Assembly (NCBI RefSeq): GCF_024189315.1
Contig: NZ_JAIZEO010000002.1
Span: 496,001 to 560,000 of the forward strand
Source of the DNA: Halobacillus sp. A5
GTDB lineage: Bacteria > Bacillota > Bacilli > Bacillales > Halobacillaceae
Length of the DNA: 64,000 nucleotides
Reading direction: 5' to 3'
The notes below the pieces were generated by a model. The model saw only the letters and a program-made list of their open reading frames with translations, was not told the origin of the DNA and searched no databases. The translations under genes were made by a program, and so were the position numbers. Position 1 is the stretch's first letter. Every line of letters starts with the position of its first letter. Positions 24,796-34,027 of this stretch are shown one piece after another.

Positions 24796-25407
24796 ATGGC
24801 TTTCGAGATACTGAATATTATAGCGATTAGTGCTTTTGCTTTTAGTGGAGCTATAGTGGCTTTAAGCGAAAGATACGATATATTTGGGACTTTTATATTA
24901 GGAATTGCCACAGCTTTTGCAGGGGGGATTATAAGGAATATGGCATTAGATGTTCCGGTCGTCCATGTATGGGAGCAAGGGTATTTGTTGTACGTGGCCC
25001 TTATTACGATAAGTATTGTTTATATATTTCCTAAAAGCTGGGTCATGTTCTGGGATCGATGGAACATTTATTTAGATGCGGTCGGTCTGTCCGCATTTGC
25101 TCTCCAGGGAGCCGTGTTTGCTCTCGATGAAAACTTTCCTTTGGGCGGTATTATTTTTGCAGCTATTTTGACAGGAGTAGGAGGGGGAGTAACAAGAGAC
25201 GTGCTGGCCCAAAGAAAACCGATGGTTCTTCATCAGGAGATATATGCTGTGTGGGCAATGTTAACTGGATTACTAGTGGGAACAGGGGTTATAAACGTGG
25301 AAAGCAGTGCCCAATATTACTTGTTATTCTTATTTATTATCGGACTTCGTGTAATGTCTTATCATATGGGGTGGCACCTGCGGTTTCGAGATTTATACCG
25401 GATATAA
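24796..25407 (+). CDS. trimeric intracellular cation (TRIC) channel-like protein
   Basis: 203 residues in two internally related halves, each with three membrane helices and a glycine-rich AGGIIRN or GGGVTRD motif (ATAFAGGIIRNMALD and LTGVGGGVTRDVLA). This is the UPF0126/TRIC family, prokaryotic K+-permeable channels, resembling B. subtilis YvgT. The ATG at 24796 follows TAGGGG. It stands alone upstream of a repeat element. The physiological ion is inferred from the family. Confidence 0.88.
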   Translation: MAFEILNIIAISAFAFSGAIVALSERYDIFGTFILGIATAFAGGIIRNMALDVPVVHVWEQGYLLYVALITISIVYIFPKSWVMFWDRWNIYLDAVGLSAFALQGAVFALDENFPLGGIIFAAILTGVGGGVTRDVLAQRKPMVLHQEIYAVWAMLTGLLVGTGVINVESSAQYYLLFLFIIGLRVMSYHMGWHLRFRDLYRI

Positions 25408-25625
25408 TAAAGAGGCTGAGCCAAAAAGGTACTAATCCAGGAAATACCCGGACAATTCATTCGAAATTGACCGGGTATTTCTGAATTTAGCAGTCCCGCT
25501 TTGTCCATATACTTCGCTTGCCAGCGGGAACGGCCACAGCTTCTTCGTAAAGGGAAGACCGCTTTCATGCGGGGATTTCGTATGGCTGCATTGTAGGTGG
25601 CAATGATTGTTTTGTCACGGCCCCC
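25407..25625. repeat. repeat with AAAGAGGCTGAG-type ends, copy A
   Basis: About 219 non-coding bases between the TRIC gene and cysK. The edges AAAGAGGCTGAGCCAAAA and TTTTGTCACGGCCCCC form an imperfect inverted repeat. Inside is a hairpin at 25440-25482 with AAATACCCGG pairing CCGGGTATTT and extended arms, then a second GC-rich region (CCCGCTT ... CCAGCGGG). Ends like these recur at 55056-55246. Its open reading frames are not credible. Confidence 0.65.
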
Positions 25626-25628
25626 TAT

Positions 25629-26558
25629 TTATTGACGGAAAAGGTCACCTGAGAGATAACGTTCTCCTGTATCGGGCGCAATGATAACTACAACCTCGCC
25701 TGGCTGTTTTTTCTTTGCAACTTCTATCCCTGCCCAGCAGGCAGCCCCGCCCGAAGTACCCAGCAGTAGTCCTTCTTCACGGGCTAGTCTTCGTGTAACG
25801 TCATAAGCGTCTTCATCAGTTACCTGGAAAATTTCATCATATACTTCTTCATTTAAAATAGATGGAATAAAACCCGGGCTTGTTCCCACTAATTTATGCT
25901 TTCCTGGCTTTCCTCCTGATAGAACAGGTGAGCCTGCAGGTTCTGCGACATGAACCGTCAGATCCTCATAATACTTTTTTAGTTCTTCTCCCGTCCCTGT
26001 AACAGTTCCGCCTGTCCCTGCAGTGGAAACGAAAGCTGAGAGGGGTTTTTCAAGCTCTTTCATAGCTTCAATGATTTCCGAAGCTGTCGTGTAACGGTGT
26101 GCGTCGGGATTAGCAGTATTTTCAAACTGCATCGGCATAAATGCTCCGTCAATCTCTTCTACCAGCTCTTTAGCTTTAGCTATTGCACCTGGCATTTTAT
26201 CGTCCCCGGGAGTCAGAACGATCTTAGCACCATAAGCCTTTAATAAGTTAATCCGCTCCTGAGTCATCGTATCAGGCATTACGAGCACAGCCTTGTATCC
26301 TCTGGCTGCCGCGTTCATTGCGATTCCTATTCCTGTATTGCCGCTCGTGGGCTCAATTATAGTCGAGCCTTCCTTTAGATACCCTTCATTTTCAGCTTGT
26401 ACAATCATGTTATAGGATGCTCTGTCCTTCACACTGCCGCTTGGGTTGTAATTCTCAAGCTTCAAGTAAATGTCTGCTCCGCCTTCAGGAGCCAGCCGGT
26501 TTAGTTTTACAAGTGGTGTATCACCAATTAGATCAGCTATATTGTCAACGACACGCAT
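25629..26558 (-). CDS. cysK: cysteine synthase A (O-acetylserine sulfhydrylase)
   Basis: 309 residues of PLP fold type II. It makes cysteine from O-acetylserine and sulfide. Lys44 in NPSGSVKDRASY carries PLP. IIEPTSGNTGIGIAMNAAA is the substrate-binding asparagine loop, and GTGGTVTGTGEELK binds the cofactor phosphate. The length is normal. It is a single gene after ypmR and ypmS on the same strand, 90 bases away. I saw no CymR box. Confidence 0.95.
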   Translation of the reverse strand: MRVVDNIADLIGDTPLVKLNRLAPEGGADIYLKLENYNPSGSVKDRASYNMIVQAENEGYLKEGSTIIEPTSGNTGIGIAMNAAARGYKAVLVMPDTMTQERINLLKAYGAKIVLTPGDDKMPGAIAKAKELVEEIDGAFMPMQFENTANPDAHRYTTASEIIEAMKELEKPLSAFVSTAGTGGTVTGTGEELKKYYEDLTVHVAEPAGSPVLSGGKPGKHKLVGTSPGFIPSILNEEVYDEIFQVTDEDAYDVTRRLAREEGLLLGTSGGAACWAGIEVAKKKQPGEVVVIIAPDTGERYLSGDLFRQ

Positions 26559-26648
26559 GAAGTCACTTCCTTTGTTATGAGTCTCTAATTAAATATTACC
26601 ATATCTGTTTATTCATACAGAAATACTATGCTTAAATAATAAAAGACC

Positions 26649-27311
26649 TTATTGCTCTTTAAAACCTTTCTCTTCCAGTAATTTATCTTCTACGAGGGCT
26701 TCAGCAAAGCTGAACGAACGCTCGGGAAAAGCGATTTTAAATGCTAATTGGTTTGAATTCAGGTTGAAACGGTCAACTTGAATATCAATATTGCTTTGGG
26801 TTTCCATTTGGGTAACGGCTACATAAATGTTTTCTTCATTTGGGTTAACAGTCACCCATTCGGGAAATTTATAGTTTTCAGCTACAAATTCCATTACTTT
26901 TTTATTGGGGAGAGGCAGCTGACCAAGGGAAATCCTCTCTTGCTCAAGTACTAAATCACCGTTTTCCTGAACAACGGGTGTCAGTTCAACTTTAATAGGA
27001 ATAGTTTGCTCGAAAGCACGAATGTTTCCTGAAAGCGTAACATTGCGGTCAAGTGAAATGGAGTAATCAAACACAGTTTGAGTTGAAAGCTCACTTAAAT
27101 ACTCATTAGCTAACTGTTCCATATTTTCCTTTGTAGAAACGACCGTAAATTCGGCATCAGAATCCTGTTTCTCTCGATCTACGTTAACTAGTGTGTAAGA
27201 GCTTGGGAGGAAGATAAGAGAAAGCACCCACACAATGATCACTATGTTAATCACAGCTAATATAAAAAAAGAAGTTTTCCAGCGATTTTTTAAAAACATA
27301 CGCTTAAGCAT
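26649..27311 (-). CDS. ypmS: YpmS family membrane-anchored protein (DUF2140)
   Basis: 220 residues: a short basic N-terminus, one membrane helix (about residues 15-35, TSFFILAVINIVIIVWVLSLIFL) and an extracytoplasmic beta-rich domain. The pattern matches YpmS, which lies beside YpmR in Bacillus. Here too it follows ypmR, 18 bases downstream. Function unknown; surface location is inferred. Confidence 0.88.
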   Translation of the reverse strand: MLKRMFLKNRWKTSFFILAVINIVIIVWVLSLIFLPSSYTLVNVDREKQDSDAEFTVVSTKENMEQLANEYLSELSTQTVFDYSISLDRNVTLSGNIRAFEQTIPIKVELTPVVQENGDLVLEQERISLGQLPLPNKKVMEFVAENYKFPEWVTVNPNEENIYVAVTQMETQSNIDIQVDRFNLNSNQLAFKIAFPERSFSFAEALVEDKLLEEKGFKEQ

Positions 27312-27329
27312 AAATGCATTCCACCTGTA

Positions 27330-28283
27330 TTATTCCTCTATTTCTTCTCGGATATATTCTAACACGCGCTCAGCCATTTGTTTATAGCCTTCCTCATTAG
27401 GATGGAAGTGGTCTTCTTCCCATAAGAGTTCATTTTCTTTTTCTTCGAATACGTCCTCAATCGGAATGAAGGAAGCGTTTGAATGGTCATCCACTACCTC
27501 TTCGCTTACATTGTTCCACTCAGTCATTATTTGAGAGAGAGCGGGGATGTCATCAAAATATTGATTAAAAGGATTGTATAAACCAATAAGGTAAATAGAA
27601 GCATCTGGATTTGATGTCTCAACTTGAGTAAGGATCTCTTCAAGCTCATCACGGTAATTTTCACGGGCAGGGTAGAAGTCGTCGTGGCTGAGACTTGTGA
27701 AGTTCTCTTCGATCACTTGTACAACGTTATTAGCACCAATGGTAATTAGAACTAAATCTGCATCTTCAACTGAAGAAGAAATCTCCTCAGATTCCATACG
27801 AGTAAGCAGTTGGTCGGTTCGGTCTCCCTTTCGGCCAAAGTTATCGATTGTAAAATCAGCCGTTTCATCATTATCATTAATATTATCTTCTAAAATTCCG
27901 ATGTAGCCCCCGTTATCTGTTCCGTCACCTACGCCCTGGGTAAGGGAATCACCCATAGCTACCACTTCTAAATCGTCTCGTACAAATAAGTTCCGTGCAT
28001 TATCAATGACTCCGGAAAAGACTTCTCTCAGTCCGTCACTAACTGTTCCTTCTTCCTCATCAGATGTATCCTCTGTATCGTCTTCTTCCTCATCCGGCCT
28101 CTCTTCCGTATCATCTGTATCTTCCCTATTTTCATCTTCCTCCTCAACAGGGGTCTGCTCTTCTGCACGGTTATCTGTCCCATTTTGTTGATCCTCTAAA
28201 GGGTTACTGACAAAAGTGAAGACGATTAAAGTAAGGAAGATGAGTGAGAAGATGAGAAGCACGAGCCATTTAGTTTTTTTCAT
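27330..28283 (-). CDS. ypmR: SGNH/GDSL hydrolase, membrane-anchored (YpmR-like)
   Basis: 317 residues. An N-terminal hydrophobic anchor (residues 6-25) without a lipobox Cys is followed by a very acidic linker (about residues 40-80, nearly all Glu, Asp and Thr). The hydrolase domain has VVAMGDSLTQG (Ser113), the GxND-like LITIGANN, and the C-terminal Asp-His pair EEDHFHPNEEGYK. It is probably an extracellular esterase or lipase-like enzyme. The acidic linker fits a salt-adapted organism. Confidence 0.9.
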   Translation of the reverse strand: MKKTKWLVLLIFSLIFLTLIVFTFVSNPLEDQQNGTDNRAEEQTPVEEEDENREDTDDTEERPDEEEDDTEDTSDEEEGTVSDGLREVFSGVIDNARNLFVRDDLEVVAMGDSLTQGVGDGTDNGGYIGILEDNINDNDETADFTIDNFGRKGDRTDQLLTRMESEEISSSVEDADLVLITIGANNVVQVIEENFTSLSHDDFYPARENYRDELEEILTQVETSNPDASIYLIGLYNPFNQYFDDIPALSQIMTEWNNVSEEVVDDHSNASFIPIEDVFEEKENELLWEEDHFHPNEEGYKQMAERVLEYIREEIEE

Positions 28284-28517
28284 CTATGATCACACCTGTT
28301 ATTATTTAATGAGTTATGATTATTATATGGGCATGGGTCTAAATAAGGGATAAAAAGAGATACTTTTCTCACAGGTATTTTACCCTTGATGATAATGGAT
28401 TATTTTTCATTACTTGTAACCTATATTATAGCACTTAAAACTATAAAATAGACATTCGATATAAACGTATGAGAGGTGACGGTACGTGTTAGAAGAAATT
28501 GAGGGGAGGTGCCGGGT

Positions 28518-30776
28518 ATGCCGGATAAAGTAAGTATTTCTGTACGAGAGTTAATGGAATATGTCTATAGGAGAGGCAGCATTGATGATCGGTTTCGTTC
28601 AAACACTTCTTTAGTAGAGGGGACAGCGATCCACCAATCTGTTCAGCGCGAGTATGCAGAGGGTGACGAAAGTGAAGTGTATTTAAAACGGGAATATCAA
28701 ACGAACCAAGTTACTTTATTTATTCATGGCCGCTGTGATGGTCTTTTGAATAGTTCTGAAGGCGTAGTTATTGATGAAATTAAATCTACAGCGATGGATT
28801 TAGATGAAATTTCGGAGGCAAGCTATCCTGTTTATTGGGCACAGGCAAAGGGTTATGCCTATATTTATGCGAAAAATGAAGAATTAGAAGAGATAAAGGT
28901 CCAGCTTACTTATGTACAGAAAAGAACAAAAGAAAAGAAGCGGTTTGTTCATAATTTTTCTATTGCAGAGCTGGAAAGCTTTATGAACGAGTCTGTAGAG
29001 GAGTATTTATCTTATGCCAAAGTACTTACTTATATAAAAAGAGAGAAGGAGAATTCGATTCCCGGCCTGATGTTTCCTTTCCCGAACTATAGGAGCGGCC
29101 AGCGTCATTTAGCCGGTGCTGTATACCGAACTTCTCAAGAAAAAAGAAATCTATTTGCCCAGGCACCCACGGGTATTGGTAAGACAATTTCTACTCTATT
29201 TCCTGCGATCAAATCAATGGAAGAAGGTAAGCAGGAGAGGATTTTTTATTTAACTGCAAAGACAGTTACCAGGCAGACAGCAGAAGAAGGCCTGGCACTT
29301 ATGGAAAAGAACGGCTTGATGCTGCGTTCCGTTACTTTAACGGCTAAAGATAAAATCTGCTTCAAAGAAGAGACAATCTGCCAGCCGGATTATTGTGAAT
29401 TTGCAGATGGTTACTATGACCGGATTAATGGGGCGGTAATTGACGTATTACAAAATGAAACACAAATAACGAGAGCAGTCGTGGAAGGGTATGCAAGAAA
29501 ACATCGCGTCTGCCCTTTTGAATTTTCTCTGGATTTAACTGATGTCGTAGATGTAATCATCGGTGATTACAACTATGTGTACGATCCAAGAGTAGCCTTA
29601 AAAAGGCTGATGCCGGAAAACAAAAAGAAAACGACTCTGCTGGTTGACGAAGCCCACAACCTAGTGGAGCGGGCTCGTGAGATGTACTCTGCTTCAATTT
29701 TAAGAAATGCTTTTTGGGAGGTAGAGGAAGAATGGGCAGGTAAAGATGAAAAATTATCTCAGTCAGCTGGATCCGTACAGAAGGATTTACGCGCATTAAG
29801 AAGTGAGACGGAAAGTATTATTGATGAGGTGCCTGGAGCACTGGAAGAAAACTTAGAAAGGTTTGTAGAACGTGCAGAGAATGTTTTAAGAGAAGAACAT
29901 GAGGGAGAAGAGGTGGAAAAGTTACTTGATTGCTACTTCTCCAGTCAGAACTTTACGAAAATCCTTGCTTTACTGGATGATCATTATAAAATTATAACTT
30001 CCAATGAAGGCGTAAAGTTATATTGTGTAGATCCTTCTAATGTGTTGAGGAATATAACAAAATCCTTTAGATCCAGTATCTTTTTTTCTGCTACACTTTC
30101 ACCCTTCGGTTATTACAAAGAAATGCTGGGCGGCCGGGAAGAGGACTATATATTAAAACTTCCTTCCCCGTACAATGCCGATCAAATCATGGTGAAGATT
30201 GCCCCGTTGTCTACAAGGTTTAAAGATAGAGAACAAAATGCAGATAAATTAGCTGAACTATTGTATAACCAGGTGAAAAATCAAAGTGGCAATCATTTGT
30301 TTTTCTTTCCCTCCTATCAATATATGAACTTGGTTTATAAAGCTTTTCTGCCGCTGGGGAATGCAGCCACAGCTGTCCAGGAATTCGGTATGACGGAAGA
30401 AAGAAGGGATGATTTCCTGGCTCAGTTTGTTCCGGGAGGATCTCTCGTGGGGTTTGCTGTGCTGGGCGGCGTCTTCTCTGAAGGGGTTGACCTGCGAGGT
30501 GATCGGTTAAATGGAGTGGCTGTGGTTGGAATCGGTCTGGCTCCCCGCAGTTTTGAAAAAGAATTAATAAAAAACTATTTCTCCGGGCTGGGCAGGAATG
30601 GATATAATTATGCTTATGTCTATCCTGGTATGAATAAAGTGCTGCAGGCAGGCGGACGCTTAATCAGGTCAGAAGGTGATCATGGTGTTATTCAATTAGT
30701 CGATGACAGGTTCCTAAACCAAACGTATCAGCAGCTATTACCTGAAGAGTGGCGCCATTATGAAATTGAAAAATAA
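28518..30776 (+). CDS. PD-(D/E)XK nuclease fused to a Rad3/XPD-type helicase
   Basis: 752 residues. The N-terminal nuclease (1-180) has Asp74, Glu87-x-Lys89 (VVIDEIKSTA) and a QxxxY motif from Gln109. The helicase has Walker A at 215-223 (APTGIGKTI), DEAH at 377-380 (LLVDEAHNL), and four cysteines (281, 288, 293, 332) placed like the Fe-S cluster of XPD and DinG. Helicase motif VI is seen near QAGGRLIRSEGD. Superfamily 2 DNA unwinding coupled to cleavage is inferred. The start at ATG 28518 lies 8 bases after GGGGAGG; the in-frame GTG at 28509 lies on that site. It is monocistronic. Confidence 0.9.
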   Translation: MPDKVSISVRELMEYVYRRGSIDDRFRSNTSLVEGTAIHQSVQREYAEGDESEVYLKREYQTNQVTLFIHGRCDGLLNSSEGVVIDEIKSTAMDLDEISEASYPVYWAQAKGYAYIYAKNEELEEIKVQLTYVQKRTKEKKRFVHNFSIAELESFMNESVEEYLSYAKVLTYIKREKENSIPGLMFPFPNYRSGQRHLAGAVYRTSQEKRNLFAQAPTGIGKTISTLFPAIKSMEEGKQERIFYLTAKTVTRQTAEEGLALMEKNGLMLRSVTLTAKDKICFKEETICQPDYCEFADGYYDRINGAVIDVLQNETQITRAVVEGYARKHRVCPFEFSLDLTDVVDVIIGDYNYVYDPRVALKRLMPENKKKTTLLVDEAHNLVERAREMYSASILRNAFWEVEEEWAGKDEKLSQSAGSVQKDLRALRSETESIIDEVPGALEENLERFVERAENVLREEHEGEEVEKLLDCYFSSQNFTKILALLDDHYKIITSNEGVKLYCVDPSNVLRNITKSFRSSIFFSATLSPFGYYKEMLGGREEDYILKLPSPYNADQIMVKIAPLSTRFKDREQNADKLAELLYNQVKNQSGNHLFFFPSYQYMNLVYKAFLPLGNAATAVQEFGMTEERRDDFLAQFVPGGSLVGFAVLGGVFSEGVDLRGDRLNGVAVVGIGLAPRSFEKELIKNYFSGLGRNGYNYAYVYPGMNKVLQAGGRLIRSEGDHGVIQLVDDRFLNQTYQQLLPEEWRHYEIEK

Positions 30777-30822
30777 AATCATTTCCTGGGAAATAAAACG
30801 TATTTCTGTCGAAAAAAGAGAT

Positions 30823-30861
30823 GAACAGCCTCCCCTGTGCATATGTGTGGGGAGGCTGTTC
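30823..30861 (+). terminator. hairpin after the helicase gene, probable terminator
   Basis: A 13-bp perfect stem, GAACAGCCTCCCC with GGGGAGGCTGTTC, but only a weak T-rich tail (AAATTT). Confidence 0.6.
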
Positions 30862-30954
30862 AAATTTAGTCGATGATAGAGAAAAATAAAAGTTTCATTG
30901 TAGAGCATTTAGGTAATGTTCATAAAATAGTCAAAAAATATAGGAGGATAGTTT

Positions 30955-32223
30955 ATGGCGGGAGGAAAAGTTAAGAATCGGTGGCTCATTGCTTTAGGAG
31001 CAGTTGGGATACATATTTCAATCGGCTCCGTTTATGCGTGGAGTAATTTCACAGGGCCCTTAGGAGAAGAATTTGGATGGTCTTCTCAACAGGTGCAGCT
31101 TACATTCAGTATTGCTATATTATTCCTCGGGCTTTCTGCAGCATTTTTAGGCTGGTTTGTTGAGAAATATGGACCGCGTATAGCGGGAATTACTTCTGCT
31201 GTCCTCTTTGGTGTTGGTGTATTCGGCTCAGGGTTCGCCATCCAATTAGAATCTCTATGGGCCTTGTATTTCTTTTATGGAGTATTAGGAGGCATAGGAC
31301 TTGGAGTCGGGTATATTGCTCCTGTATCGACTTTAGTAAAATGGTTTCCAGACCGAAGAGGGTTAGCTACTGGAATGGCTATTATGGGTTTTGGATTTGC
31401 AGCAGCTATTGCAAGTCCGGTTATGGACTGGCTTATTGGAACAGCCGGAATCGCTATGACGTTTTTTGTTCTGGGAGTAAGTTATTTTGCCATAATGATC
31501 TTGTCTTCTTTATACTTATCGAGACCGCCTGAAGGATGGACCCCGAAAGGCTTTAATCCTGAAGAAAAGAAGGATGTTAAATCGCAGGATTTGGCTAACA
31601 TTCGTGCCAAAGAAGCTTTGAAAACAAAACGCTTTTATTACCTTTGGATTATGTTGTTTATCAATATCACTTGTGGAATCGCAGTGATCTCAGCCGCTAA
31701 ACCTCTGGCTGAGAATACGGTAGGTATGGGAACTGCCGCAGCAGCCACTCTGGTCGGGGTTATGGGTGTATTTAATGGACTCGGCCGCATTGGATGGGCT
31801 TCGGCATCGGATTATATGGGTCGTTCGAATACGTATATTATCTTCTTTGCTTTGCAGATTCCCCTGTTCATGCTTCTGCCTGTCACAACATCAGTTACTT
31901 TATTTGTTGTATTCTTTGGCGTTATTTACACCTGTTACGGAGGTGGATTTGCTACGCTTCCTGCCTTTATTGGGGATTTATTTGGGACGAAAGAGCTCGG
32001 AGCCATCCATGGATATATTCTCACTGCATGGGCGGCCGCCGGTTTGGCCGGGCCCCAGTTTGCAGCCATAATGAATGATGTCACAGGCAGTTATGCAAAC
32101 AGTATGGTTTATTTTGGAGCACTTTTTATCCTGGCATTAATCGTTTCCGTATTAACTAAAGTAGACATAAGGAAAAAGCAGTCCATCATGAGGGAAGAGC
32201 AAAATCAGAGAAGAAATGTATAA
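30955..32223 (+). CDS. OFA-family MFS transporter (OxlT-like)
   Basis: 422 residues with 12 membrane segments. The opening RWLIALGAVGIHISIGSVYAWSNFTGPLGEEFGWS is the hallmark of the oxalate-formate antiporter family. GIGLGVGYIAPVSTLVKWFPDRRGLATGMAIMGFG and GNxxGLGRIGWASASDYMGR-like stretches follow. Members exchange or import monocarboxylates such as oxalate, formate or L-lactate. The substrate cannot be told here. AGGAGGATAGTTT precedes the ATG. Confidence 0.88.
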   Translation: MAGGKVKNRWLIALGAVGIHISIGSVYAWSNFTGPLGEEFGWSSQQVQLTFSIAILFLGLSAAFLGWFVEKYGPRIAGITSAVLFGVGVFGSGFAIQLESLWALYFFYGVLGGIGLGVGYIAPVSTLVKWFPDRRGLATGMAIMGFGFAAAIASPVMDWLIGTAGIAMTFFVLGVSYFAIMILSSLYLSRPPEGWTPKGFNPEEKKDVKSQDLANIRAKEALKTKRFYYLWIMLFINITCGIAVISAAKPLAENTVGMGTAAAATLVGVMGVFNGLGRIGWASASDYMGRSNTYIIFFALQIPLFMLLPVTTSVTLFVVFFGVIYTCYGGGFATLPAFIGDLFGTKELGAIHGYILTAWAAAGLAGPQFAAIMNDVTGSYANSMVYFGALFILALIVSVLTKVDIRKKQSIMREEQNQRRNV

Positions 32224-32360
32224 GTCAATTTTAAAAAGTTATAAAGCCAACTTTTCTTAGACAGGCTGCTTAATAAACTGGTCCACTCGGGCCGGTTTTT
32301 TTGTTTGATCATTAAGAAACTTGTACAATATTAGTAACATAAAGAAGTGGAGGGGCTCAG

Positions 32361-33422
32361 ATGAGGAGATTTGGTTGGATCTTGATAGTATTACTGGCAG
32401 CTTGTCAATCACCTGAGAATGAACCTCAAACTCAGCCTGAGGAAGAAGATCAGACCCAGACTTCAAATGAAGGGTTTATTGAAGTTGCCTCTGGTTTAGA
32501 ATCGCCCTGGGATATCGAAGAGGACGATGGATTAATTTATATTAGTGAACGGGAAGGAACGATTGCCCGTGTTTCGAGTGATAATCAAATTCAAAGACAG
32601 TCGTTATCAACAGATAAAGAAATCACTCAAATTGGGGAAGGCGGTCTGCTCGGATTAAAGCTCGACCCTGATTTTGAAAACAATCAAACAGCTTTTGCTT
32701 ACCACACGTATGAAGAAGAAGGGGAGATTAATAACCGGGTGGTGCAGATAAGGTATGATGGCGAAGGATGGCGGGAGGAGAGAGCCCTGCTTGAAGATAT
32801 ACCTGGAAGCAATTTTCACAATGGGGGGAGAATCGAGATAGGACCGGACGAAAACTTATACATTACTACAGGAGATGCCCAGAATGAGCAGTTGGCTCAG
32901 GATGAAGACAACTTAGCAGGAAAAATTCTCCGCATGGATGTAGAAGGGAATGTCCCGGCAGATAACCCTTTTGAAGATTCTTATGTATATAGTTACGGTC
33001 ATAGAAATCCCCAGGGTATGGGGTGGAATGAAGACGGTCAATTATTTGCCACGGAACATGGGCCGACAAACCATGACGAAGTAAATCAAATAGAGGCAGG
33101 AAGTAATTATGGGTGGCCGGAAATCGTAGGAGATGAAGCAAAAGAAGGGATGGAAACTCCTCTTTTTCAAACGGGCAGCGATACATGGGCTCCTTCAGGA
33201 ATGGTTGTTGTCGATGATCAGATCTATGCAGCTTCGTTGAATGGTCAGGCATTAAAACGGATAAACCTGGACGGGAGCAATCCTGAAAACGTGACAGAAG
33301 AATATGGAAGGCTGAGAGATGTTGAAGTGATCGACGGAGAGATTTACTTTATCAGTAACAATACGGACGGACGGGGAAGTCCTGAAGATCAAGATGATCA
33401 GCTGATTCGTTTGAAGCCTTAA
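32361..33422 (+). CDS. PQQ-type sugar dehydrogenase lipoprotein
   Basis: 353 residues. The signal peptide ends in a lipobox, VLLAAC with Cys at about residue 15, followed by an acidic linker, so it is membrane-tethered outside the cell. The six-bladed beta-propeller of the soluble glucose dehydrogenase/YliI family is indicated by EGGLLGLKLDPDFENN, NFHNGGRIEIGPDENLYITTGD, YGHRNPQGMGW, ATEHGPTNHDEVNQIEAGSNYGWPEI. The His in GHRNPQG and the acidic Ca2+ ligands are conserved. The usual reaction is oxidation of aldose sugars with PQQ; PQQ supply in this organism is unknown. Confidence 0.85.
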   Translation: MRRFGWILIVLLAACQSPENEPQTQPEEEDQTQTSNEGFIEVASGLESPWDIEEDDGLIYISEREGTIARVSSDNQIQRQSLSTDKEITQIGEGGLLGLKLDPDFENNQTAFAYHTYEEEGEINNRVVQIRYDGEGWREERALLEDIPGSNFHNGGRIEIGPDENLYITTGDAQNEQLAQDEDNLAGKILRMDVEGNVPADNPFEDSYVYSYGHRNPQGMGWNEDGQLFATEHGPTNHDEVNQIEAGSNYGWPEIVGDEAKEGMETPLFQTGSDTWAPSGMVVVDDQIYAASLNGQALKRINLDGSNPENVTEEYGRLRDVEVIDGEIYFISNNTDGRGSPEDQDDQLIRLKP

Positions 33423-33432
33423 AGCATAAAGC

Positions 33433-33467
33433 AAGCCAGAGTTCGTTTAACCACTCTGGCTTCTTGT
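33433..33467. terminator. bidirectional terminator between convergent genes
   Basis: AAGCCAGAG pairs with CTCTGGCTT around a 12-base loop, with T-rich flanks on both sides. Confidence 0.75.
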
Positions 33468-33865
33468 TATGCTTCGGAAATATTTTTGCCCTGAACAAAG
33501 ACTAATATAGCAAAGCTGATAAAAGCGAACATGAGAATTGTTCCGCCTACAATAAAGAAAATCGTGTTAAAGACGCCTAATCCGCCAAATGGCTGAGTAA
33601 AGTACAGCCACATTCCGACGGTTAATCCAAATACGCCGACGAAAGAGCTCCAAACGTGGAATTTAGCAAGCTTGGATGTCTTTGGTATTGGAAATACTTT
33701 ATAAAAAATAGCGAAAGCGAATAAAGAAAGCCATCCAACGACTAATATATGAGCGTGTACGGCATTTAGCTGGTAGCTGCCTCCCCCAGCCATGTGAGAG
33801 CCCATAAAAGAGCCGATCAAAGCATAAATGGCTGCAACCCTGACAAAAAAACGTGTTCGATCCAT
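33467..33865 (-). CDS. four-helix membrane protein resembling heme-copper oxidase subunit I
   Basis: 132 residues with four transmembrane segments. The segment NAVHAHILVVGWLSLFAFAIFYKVFP, with a membrane His-x-His, resembles part of cbb3-type cytochrome oxidase subunit I and similar quinol-oxidase-like proteins. It is far too short to be a complete oxidase subunit. ATG 33865 follows GGAGG by 7 bases; the frame continues upstream to 33916 without support. Heme binding is a guess; the function is unknown. Confidence 0.7.
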   Translation of the reverse strand: MDRTRFFVRVAAIYALIGSFMGSHMAGGGSYQLNAVHAHILVVGWLSLFAFAIFYKVFPIPKTSKLAKFHVWSSFVGVFGLTVGMWLYFTQPFGGLGVFNTIFFIVGGTILMFAFISFAILVFVQGKNISEA

Positions 33866-34027
33866 GGAATAACCTCCGCACTTATAGATTCTGTGGTCAT
33901 TATACAGCAAAGTCAAAACGAAGAGAAACCAATTTGGAGGAATGTCGGAAAAGATTCATATTTCTTGTTTATTTGGAAAGCGACCCTTTTTCTTATATGA
34001 TAAGGAAAATAGGGAAGGGGCGTTAAA

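Noticed and set aside
25362-25568. 68-residue minus-strand frame
   Set aside because: Runs from repeat copy A into the end of the TRIC gene on the opposite strand.
28006-28191. 61-residue Ser-rich frame on the plus strand
   Set aside because: It is the antisense of the acidic linker of YpmR; the low complexity explains the open frame.
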